From Deltaproteobacteria bacterium (GTDB taxonomy: Bacteria > Myxococcota_A > UBA796 > CAJQPC01): 64,000 nt of DNA. Below the pieces are notes generated by a model. That model saw only the letters and a list, made by a program, of their open reading frames with translations. It did not search any database and was not told the origin of the DNA. Positions 58,192 to 64,000 of this stretch are shown here, in pieces (positions within the stretch are counted from its first letter, which is position 1; each line of letters opens with the position of its first letter). Where the stretch lies: contig JADKFE010000023.1 of assembly GCA_016717595.1 (NCBI GenBank), positions 1 through 64,000 on the forward strand, written 5' to 3'. Made by a program: the position numbers and the translations under genes.

Positions 58192-59151
58192 TCAGCCGAT
58201 CATCCAGACCACGAGGAGCGCGGTGAGGCCGAGCAGACCGAGGATCCAGCCCCAGGGCGTGGGCCCGCTCGCCTGGCGCTGAATCGCGCGCAGTCGATCC
58301 CGCCGGGCCACCCGCTCCGGTGGGTCAAACACCGCCACGTCCTCGATCGTCCACCGCGCCGCCGGAGGCACCTCAACGGGGCCGCCCCACACCTCCAGGC
58401 CCTCCTCCGCGCGCAGCGTGAAGCCCGGCGCCCGGCGTCGGGTGGCCGTGGCGCCGCCGGGGAGCTCAACTCGGTCGGAGGTGGCGGCCCCCAGGGCGGC
58501 GACGATCAGCTCCCCTTGGGCGCGGTCACGCTCGGCCCAGGCGGCGATCTCGACCAGCTCTTGCTCGAAGGAGGCCAGCTCCGCGCTGTGAATGCGCGCG
58601 GCGCGGTCGGCCAGCTCGGCGTCAAAGAGTGACCACTCGCCGTTGGAGATCGCCAAGAGCAGGCGATCGTAGAGGAAGCCGATGTCGTCCTCCAGCGGAT
58701 CATCGCCGTCGCCGTCGTCGTGGTCGGGATCGGCGCAGGCCGACGCCCCGAGGCCGCTGTTGTCGCCAGAGAAGCCCCGGGCGACGCCGCCTTGATGCAG
58801 CGTGATCCCGCCGCCCCCGGCGCCGCGGTGGTAGGCGATGAACAACGCCGTGTCCCCGGCCTCAATGGCCTTCATCCCGACGTGCTCGTCGACGAACACC
58901 AGCCGGGCCTCGGAGAGCCGCGCGGCGAGCAGCGGGAGGTTTTCGACGTTCAATCGCCGCTCGGGGGGCGCTACCCCATGGCGCTCGGCGACCTCTCGGG
59001 GCAAAAACCAGCGCTCGTCCTTCCACTCCAAGATGTCCAGGCGCTCGGCTTTGCCCGCGAGCGGGCCCATCACCACCTCGGCGGGGCCAACCCCACCCCA
59101 GAGGCGAGGATCGATGGCGACGAGCCCGGGGATCACGAGGGGATCAGGCAT
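58192..59151 (-). CDS. Tail-anchored protein of unknown function
   Basis: This is a 319-aa soluble protein ending in one hydrophobic segment (ILGLLGLTALLVVWMIG, last 20 residues), so it is probably a C-terminally anchored membrane protein facing the cytoplasm. It has an acidic patch (DPDHDDGDGDDPLEDD) near 140-155. No family is recognised. It lies in the same direction as the TetR gene and is separated by one base from its stop, so it may be part of that operon. Confidence 0.65.
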   Translation of the reverse strand: MPDPLVIPGLVAIDPRLWGGVGPAEVVMGPLAGKAERLDILEWKDERWFLPREVAERHGVAPPERRLNVENLPLLAARLSEARLVFVDEHVGMKAIEAGDTALFIAYHRGAGGGGITLHQGGVARGFSGDNSGLGASACADPDHDDGDGDDPLEDDIGFLYDRLLLAISNGEWSLFDAELADRAARIHSAELASFEQELVEIAAWAERDRAQGELIVAALGAATSDRVELPGGATATRRRAPGFTLRAEEGLEVWGGPVEVPPAARWTIEDVAVFDPPERVARRDRLRAIQRQASGPTPWGWILGLLGLTALLVVWMIG

Positions 59152-59832
59152 TTAAGCTCCGTTGGCTGGGCATACGCTCCGCAGCCGCTCTAACCCGTCG
59201 AGGATTAACCCCAAGCCAAAGTCTAAGCTCTGCAGGCCGTCGTGGCCCCCCGTCGCCACCTGCACGGTGAGCGCGTGCATCGCCGGGTACTGCGCCTCTG
59301 AGAGGCTCGGCAGGTAGCCCGCGGCGGCGGCGGCGTACTCGTTGGGGGCGAAGGGGAAGTTGAGCCGCTGCAAGGTGAAGCCGTAGATGAAGCAGTCCAT
59401 GGCGTTCCAGGCGTGGTCGGCCATGGGCAACGAGAACCCGGCGCGGGTGAGGCAGGCCAAGGTGGCGTCGATGTAGGTCAACATCGCAGGGCTGACGTTC
59501 ACCCGGCTCATCAACAGGCCGCAGGCCCAGGGGTGCCGCATGAGCACGCCATGCGCGGAGTGGGCCCGACGCTGCATCGCCTCACGCCAAGGCGCGGCCG
59601 GGGACGGCGCCTCGATCTCTGAGACGACGAGCTCCACCATCCCGTCCAGCAGGTCCTCCTTGTCCTTCACATGGTTGTAGAGCGACATCGCCTTCACCCC
59701 CAGCGCGGCGCCTAAGGCGCGCATCGAGAGGGCGTCTAAGCCTTGGGTGTCGGCGAGGGTGAGCGCGGCGCGCATCACGCGGTCGCGGGTGAGCGGCGCG
59801 CGGGGCGGCGGGGCCTCGGGGGCGGTCTTCAA
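59152..59832 (-). CDS. TetR-family regulator (TetR/TetR_C type)
   Basis: This is a 226-aa protein. The HTH is near 30-55 (LSMRALGAALGVKAMSLYNHVKDKEDLL), close to TetR itself. The C-terminal domain is of the TetR_C kind. It overlaps the oxidoreductase gene upstream by four bases, so both are made from one mRNA. A palindromic site in front of that gene is a good candidate for its own operator, giving autoregulation. Confidence 0.92.
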   Translation of the reverse strand: MKTAPEAPPPRAPLTRDRVMRAALTLADTQGLDALSMRALGAALGVKAMSLYNHVKDKEDLLDGMVELVVSEIEAPSPAAPWREAMQRRAHSAHGVLMRHPWACGLLMSRVNVSPAMLTYIDATLACLTRAGFSLPMADHAWNAMDCFIYGFTLQRLNFPFAPNEYAAAAAGYLPSLSEAQYPAMHALTVQVATGGHDGLQSLDFGLGLILDGLERLRSVCPANGA

Positions 59833-60890
59833 CGGGGGCTCCTCTGCGGGTCGGCGGAGAGATTAACCACCACCTTGCCGCGGGTGTGGCCCTCGCCCAT
59901 GTGGTCCAGCACCGCGGGCAGGGCGTCGAGGGGGAGCCGGTCGCTGATGTCGGGGGTGACCGCGCCCGAGGCCACGAGCCCGCAGAGCACGTCGAGATCG
60001 GCGACGGTGGGCTTGTTCATCAGCGGCACAAACCTCTGGGCGGAGCCGAGGTTGGAGAAGAGCCCACGCAGGATGGGGATCATCGGGCCGAAGAGCGCGT
60101 TGTCTTGGCCGCCAGAGCCCGAGACGAGGCGACCGCCGGGCTTGAGCAGGCCCCGCAGCGTGGCGAGGGGCTCGGCGCCGACCATGTCGAGGATCACGTC
60201 GAAGCGGCCCGGGTGCTCGCTGAGGCGCTGACTCGTGTAGTTGATGACGTGGTGGGCGCCCATCAACCGCACGACCTCGACGTTTCTGGCGCTGCACACC
60301 CCGGTGACCTCGGCGCCAAAGTGGCGGCCAAGCTGCACCCCGAAGCCGCCGACGCCCCCGGCCGCGCCGATGACCAACAGCGACTCCCCGGCCTTGAGCT
60401 GCCCCGCGTCACGGAGGCCCTGAAGCGCGGTTGTGCCCGAGACCGGCAGGGTGGCGGCCTGCTCAAAGCTCAGCCCGGCGGGCTTCTTCGCCAAGGCGCT
60501 GGGCTCTGCGCAGACCCACTCGGCGAAGGCGCCGCGGTTGATCTCGCCGAGCACCGCGTCGCCGACCTCAAACCCCGTGACCCCGGCGCCCACAGCCATC
60601 ACCCGCCCGGCGATGGCCATGCCCGGGATGGGGCGGGTGGGCCGGGTGAGCCCATAGCCCGCGAGGCGCACGGCGTAGGGCGTGCCGGTGAGCAGGTGCC
60701 AGTCGCCCCGGTTGAGCGCGGCGTTGACCCCCTGCACGAGCACGAGGCCCGGCGTGAGCGTCGGCGTGGGCACCTCGGCGACGTGGAGCGCGTCGGCGCC
60801 GCCATAGCGCGTCTGGAGCAGGGCGCGCATGGTGCGGGGGACGTTGGGGGTCAGGGCGGTGTCGGCGGGGGACGGGATCGGGGCGTTCAT
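59829..60890 (-). CDS. MDR-family NAD(P)H:quinone oxidoreductase-like enzyme
   Basis: This is a 353-aa zinc-free medium-chain dehydrogenase. GroES-like N-terminal fold with VNAALNRGDWHLLTG, then the cofactor loop VIGAAGGVGGFGVQLGRHFGA (GxGxxG-like). No catalytic-zinc Cys set is visible. It probably reduces quinones or enones. ATG 60890 is preferred over the slightly earlier ATG. It is cotranscribed with tetR, a common layout for detoxification genes induced by their own substrates. Confidence 0.92.
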   Translation of the reverse strand: MNAPIPSPADTALTPNVPRTMRALLQTRYGGADALHVAEVPTPTLTPGLVLVQGVNAALNRGDWHLLTGTPYAVRLAGYGLTRPTRPIPGMAIAGRVMAVGAGVTGFEVGDAVLGEINRGAFAEWVCAEPSALAKKPAGLSFEQAATLPVSGTTALQGLRDAGQLKAGESLLVIGAAGGVGGFGVQLGRHFGAEVTGVCSARNVEVVRLMGAHHVINYTSQRLSEHPGRFDVILDMVGAEPLATLRGLLKPGGRLVSGSGGQDNALFGPMIPILRGLFSNLGSAQRFVPLMNKPTVADLDVLCGLVASGAVTPDISDRLPLDALPAVLDHMGEGHTRGKVVVNLSADPQRSPR

Positions 60891-60903
60891 CGTGGACCTC
60901 ATG

Positions 60904-60942
60904 CTTACACTGTAAGTTTAGACCTTAAACGTACAGCGTAAG
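60904..60942. promoter_or_regulatory. Candidate TetR operator pair
   Basis: The perfect palindrome CTTACACTGTAAG (60904-60916) lies 14 bases before the oxidoreductase ATG. A related inverted site, CGTACAGCGTAAG (60930-60942), is centred 26 bp upstream. Between them is GTTTA-gacct-TAAAC. TetR-family dimers often bind such TTACA-n-TGTAA sites. The site most likely lets the downstream TetR gene control its own operon. Confidence 0.65.
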
Positions 60943-60972
60943 TCTGTCAAGGGCCCCGAGGTCGGCCGCTGC

Positions 60973-61413
60973 TCAGCCCTCGGCCATGCTGTCCCAGCGC
61001 CGCTGCATCTCCGCCGGGCTGACCTCCTCGACGCTGTGGCCGACCATCCACTCGTGGCCAAAGGGGTCGCGGAAGGTGCCGCTGCGCTCGCCGTAGAACT
61101 GGGTCTGCGCCGGGCGCAGCACCGTGCCCCCGGCCTCGGCGGCCCGGGCGAGCAGCGCGTCGGCGTCGTCCACATGCAGGTGGATGCCCAGGCCTGAGGG
61201 GCCAGTGGGCGCGTGGATGCCTAGCTCGGGGTACGCCGCCGAGAGCATGATCACCACGCCCGGGGCTAGCTCTAGCTCGGCGTGGCCGATGCGCCCGTCG
61301 GCGGGGTCGACGAGCCTGAACAGCTCCTTGGCGCCGAACACCTGGATGTAGAACTGAATCGCCGCGTGCCCGTCAGAGACACGAAGGTAGGGGTAGCACT
61401 CTTTGACGGCCAT
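60973..61413 (-). CDS. VOC-superfamily (glyoxalase-like) protein
   Basis: This is a 146-aa protein with one glyoxalase/bleomycin-resistance domain. YLRVSDGHAAIQFYIQVFGA opens the first beta-alpha module, and GTFRDPFGHEWMVG closes the second with the usual metal-ligand Glu region. It resembles PhnB/YdhR-type VOC proteins. ATG 61413 is used; the frame is open upstream but overlaps the AraC gene. It starts two bases after the AraC stop, so the pair forms one operon. Confidence 0.88.
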   Translation of the reverse strand: MAVKECYPYLRVSDGHAAIQFYIQVFGAKELFRLVDPADGRIGHAELELAPGVVIMLSAAYPELGIHAPTGPSGLGIHLHVDDADALLARAAEAGGTVLRPAQTQFYGERSGTFRDPFGHEWMVGHSVEEVSPAEMQRRWDSMAEG

Positions 61414-61415
61414 GA

Positions 61416-62258
61416 TCACCTCGGGGTTGTGTCGTCTGTACCCCCTGTCGGCGCGTGGGGCTTGAACGAATCGGAGGCGCTGATCGGCAGGTGGTTGGGC
61501 CCGCCGTGGCGACCTGCGCGCCAGCTCGTCGGGGTGACGCCTACGATGGCGCGGACCTCTCGGCAGAGGTGGGCGTGATCGGCGAAGCCCGCCCGCGCGG
61601 CGACGGTGGACCAATCGGGCACGGCGTCCGCGAGGCGCAGCGCCCGCTGAAGGCGGCGCAGTCGGGCCCAGGCCACGGGAGACAGGCCGATGGCCTCGTC
61701 AAACCAGACGCCCAAGGTGCGCGGGGAGCGCCCGATCAAGCTCGCGGCGGCGCCGACAGACGCCCCGCCGTCGATGGCGGACAGGGCCTCCCGAAGGCCC
61801 GGCGGGCGCGCGGCGAACCTGAGCCGCGCCAGGAGCGCCTCCTCCACGAGCGCCAACGCCGCCTCATCCGTCTCCGCCTCACAGAGCCGCGCCTGCAGCC
61901 GGCTCGCGTCCACGCCCCACAGCGCCTCAAGCCCGGTGTGTCGCCCCGCGAGGGCCCGCGCGGTCTCGCCGAACAGCCTCGGCGCCGCGCCGGGGCACAA
62001 CATCACGCCGACGGACCGTGTGTTGTGGGGCGTGTCGTGAACATGGGCCTCTAGCCGCGCCCCGCCGAGCACCCCCGCGCGCTCCACCTGCTCCCCGGCG
62101 GCGCCCAGACGAATCGGCGCCCCACAGGCCCGCCAGGCGAGGTGAAGCTGGCCGGTGGGGATCACCAGCTCTCGCGCGGAGACGGGCCGGGGTTGGCTCA
62201 CCCACAGAAGCTCCACCACGCCGCGCAGGGCGGGGTGCTGGGGTGGGCGGGTGAACAT
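61416..62258 (-). CDS. AraC-family transcriptional regulator
   Basis: This is a 280-aa protein. The C-terminal AraC double HTH spans about 175-260 (LREALSAIDGGASVGAAASLIG, SPVAWARLRRLQRALRL, AARAGFADHAHLCREVRAIVGVTP). The N-terminal domain lacks a clear cupin signature. It directly precedes the VOC gene and probably regulates it. ATG 62258 is taken because HPALRGVVELLWVS is the typical start of this subgroup. Confidence 0.9.
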   Translation of the reverse strand: MFTRPPQHPALRGVVELLWVSQPRPVSARELVIPTGQLHLAWRACGAPIRLGAAGEQVERAGVLGGARLEAHVHDTPHNTRSVGVMLCPGAAPRLFGETARALAGRHTGLEALWGVDASRLQARLCEAETDEAALALVEEALLARLRFAARPPGLREALSAIDGGASVGAAASLIGRSPRTLGVWFDEAIGLSPVAWARLRRLQRALRLADAVPDWSTVAARAGFADHAHLCREVRAIVGVTPTSWRAGRHGGPNHLPISASDSFKPHAPTGGTDDTTPR

Positions 62259-62271
62259 CAGGGCTGAACCT

Positions 62272-63324
62272 TCACGGCTGCACACCCAAGGAGCCGATCA
62301 TGTCCTCAAGCGCTGGCGTGTCAAAAAAGCCGATCTCCACCAAGGCCCCGCCCTCCAAGCGCACAAGCCGCACGCCAGAGACCTCGGCGACCAGGGCCAG
62401 CTCATCGGGGCCCAGGGTGACGGCGCCGGGCAGCTCCGAGGGCATCACGTCGAGCACGCCCTCGGCGTCCACGGCGATGATCTCATCCCCGAAGCCCGAG
62501 CTGACGATGGCCCCGCCCTCGACGGCGACGATGGCGTAGGGGTCGTACACGTCAAACAGGCCGAGGGGGGTGATGGTGTCCCCCACGGAGGCGACGGCGA
62601 CACGGTTGGGCTCGCTTGAGAACGCGCTGTTGTCGCCGACGTAGATCGTGTCACCTCGGCGAGCGGCCCCGCCGACGATGGCGTCTTCGTGGCCAAACAA
62701 GTCCGTGGTTTGGCCAAGCGCGCCGCCGGGGAGGGTGATGGTCTGCGCCGCGGCGTCGGCGATGAGCACGTCGCCCAGAAGGTGCTCACCGAGCTTGCTC
62801 TGAACGACGAGCCCGACGAGGCTGAGCGCCCCGGTGGCGCAGTCTACGCCCACCTCATACACACCGCCGCCGTTCTCCACCCAGTTGCCGTCGATCACCC
62901 ACAGAGTCTCACCTTTGGGGTCAAACATCACGTCCCCGGCGTAGAGGCCCTCGCTCCAGGCGGCGTGAACCACCTCGCCCTCGGCGGTGAACACGCCCAA
63001 CGAGCCGTCATCCTGCACGGCCACGCCCAAGGAGCCATCGGGCGACCACACCACGGCGTCCCCGCCGCCTCGGCCCATCTCAAACGTGACGCCCGTGGCG
63101 CTGAGCGTCTCATCCTTGAGCTGAAGCAGCGTCCAGGAGTCCGCCGCGGCGCCGGACGCGGTGTACGGCAACGACGCGGCGACGAGGCGCGGGGCGCTCT
63201 TGGGCAAGGGGGTGGCCCGGCAGCCCTCCACAGGCACGACCTCGGCGGCGGTGTCGTCGGTGGAGGGCGCCTTGTCGCCGTCACAGGCGGTCAGGAGGGC
63301 GAGGAGCACGAAGGATCGGCGCAT
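62272..63324 (-). CDS. Beta-propeller-like lipoprotein
   Basis: This is a 350-aa protein. The signal ends in the lipobox LTAC with Asp directly after Cys13 (CDGDK); in E. coli Asp at that position retains lipoproteins in the inner membrane. An STDDTAAE linker follows. The rest is all beta with repeating hydrophobic strands (VVWSPDGSLGVAVQDDGSLGV, MFDPKGETLWVID, AIVAVEGGAIVSSGFGDEIIAVD), resembling a propeller of about six blades. The function is unknown. It is 13 bp upstream of the AraC gene on the same strand. Confidence 0.8.
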   Translation of the reverse strand: MRRSFVLLALLTACDGDKAPSTDDTAAEVVPVEGCRATPLPKSAPRLVAASLPYTASGAAADSWTLLQLKDETLSATGVTFEMGRGGGDAVVWSPDGSLGVAVQDDGSLGVFTAEGEVVHAAWSEGLYAGDVMFDPKGETLWVIDGNWVENGGGVYEVGVDCATGALSLVGLVVQSKLGEHLLGDVLIADAAAQTITLPGGALGQTTDLFGHEDAIVGGAARRGDTIYVGDNSAFSSEPNRVAVASVGDTITPLGLFDVYDPYAIVAVEGGAIVSSGFGDEIIAVDAEGVLDVMPSELPGAVTLGPDELALVAEVSGVRLVRLEGGALVEIGFFDTPALEDMIGSLGVQP

Positions 63325-63392
63325 GAGCAGGGTCCACGGGAGCTTGAGGGCCGCGCAGAGTATCGTGTTCTGCGGCGGGTGGGTACAGCGCG

Positions 63393-63572
<180 letters not shown>

Positions 63573-63596
63573 GTCGGGCGCGAAGGCCCCCGGCCT

Positions 63597-63881
63597 TCAT
63601 GGGCCGCTCAGGCGACGAAGCTCATCCATGCTGCGCGGCGGCGGCGGCTTGAGCAGGGCCTGAAAGTCGTCCAGGCGATCCAGGGCCGCGCAGAGGCGCA
63701 CGAAGGAGCTGAGCTGGCCTTGGCCGCTGCGCTCTAAGCGGGCGATGGTGGCCACGGAGACGCCGCTTCGGCTGGCGAGCTCGGCCTGGGTGAAGCCCCG
63801 GGCCCGACGCGCCTCCCGCAGCCGCTCGGCGAGGGCGCGCTCGACGTCGCGGGGGGTCAGGATCAGCAGCAGCTCGTCCAT
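63597..63881 (-). CDS. XRE/HipB-like antitoxin-type regulator
   Basis: This is a 94-aa protein. The HTH is near 20-50 (LREARRARGFTQAELASRSGVSVATIARLE). The ending LVRLCAALDRL-type helix and RSMDELRRL resemble HipB antitoxins. GAGG lies seven bases before ATG 63881; a GTG two codons upstream is possible. It is directly followed by a HipA-like start, so it is probably the antitoxin and autoregulator of a HipBA module whose toxin is broken in this sequence. Confidence 0.8.
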   Translation of the reverse strand: MDELLLILTPRDVERALAERLREARRARGFTQAELASRSGVSVATIARLERSGQGQLSSFVRLCAALDRLDDFQALLKPPPPRSMDELRRLSGP

Positions 63882-64000
63882 GAACACCTCAGTTCTGACG
63901 GATTCTAACCCGTTCTGGGGTGAAATCCATCAGTTTTGAGTGATTGTTGCTTCGGCTTCGCGCGCCCGATCCCGGGCTCAGCCGCCGTGCTTAGCCTTCT

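Overview
The window is very GC-rich, densely coded DNA that looks like a Myxococcota (deltaproteobacterial) chromosome. The evidence is a MYXO-CTERM-like C-terminal anchor on a giant calcium-repeat protein, MopE-like and thrombospondin-type-3 repeat proteins, many lipoproteins with Asp/Thr-rich linkers, an orphan GspC-like PDZ protein, a GspE/PilB ATPase, and a GldA/GldF/GldG-type ABC cassette. I saw no rRNA, tRNA, CRISPR array, prophage or insertion sequence.

Layout. 165-7095: a complete, tightly overlapping trp operon, trpE-G-DC-F-B-A, in which TrpD and TrpC are fused through a proline-rich linker. 7407-9611: a large helical-repeat protein of unknown role. 9713-11760: a tandem duplication of a tyrosine-rich lipoprotein gene together with the 3' end of rimI; one lipoprotein copy has an in-frame stop. 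11757-17042: a SurA-N-like exported protein, then the gldA/F/G plus DUF4340 cassette. 17168-18001: a PD-(D/E)XK-like protein. 18005-19561: an UshA-like tetraheme cytochrome whose frame is crossed by one UGA, with a SECIS-like hairpin directly after it; I read it as a selenoprotein. 19558-26078: a HelD/UvrD-like helicase, a frame-broken Omp85-like protein, an EamA transporter, a Tat-exported glutamine-amidotransferase-like protein, an array of 43-bp repeats and a lipoprotein.

26105-35851: housekeeping and envelope genes (2OG-Fe(II) oxygenase, TonB-C-like protein, YceI, RlmD/TrmA-type methyltransferase), then a long leftward run (HAD hydrolase, HDAC-like deacetylase, two paralogous membrane proteins, a uracil-DNA-glycosylase-like protein, TerB-like protein), and a TetR regulator. 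35864-47717: GspC-like PDZ protein, DUF2325 protein, PDZ protein, the giant repeat protein, a GspE ATPase fused to a response-regulator receiver, and two surface lipoproteins.

47723-52357: a leftward cluster of two paralogous SMC/OLD-like ATPases, both lacking the usual Walker-B glutamate, an unknown protein, and two small charged proteins. Three consecutive proteins here share a C-terminal W-[ST]-[LI]-x-x-[DG]-x-x-E ending. I cannot assign the cluster to a named system. 52471-62258: a histidine kinase, a helicase-C3-like protein, a KefC/KefF antiporter pair, a tail-anchored unknown, a TetR/quinone-oxidoreductase pair with a visible operator, and an AraC/VOC pair. 62272-63881: a lipoprotein and a hipB-like gene whose hipA partner runs into a 29-G tract.

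At least eight genes carry one-base frame breaks, mostly at short homopolymers, and the G29 tract is suspicious. Some apparent pseudogenes are therefore probably assembly errors.
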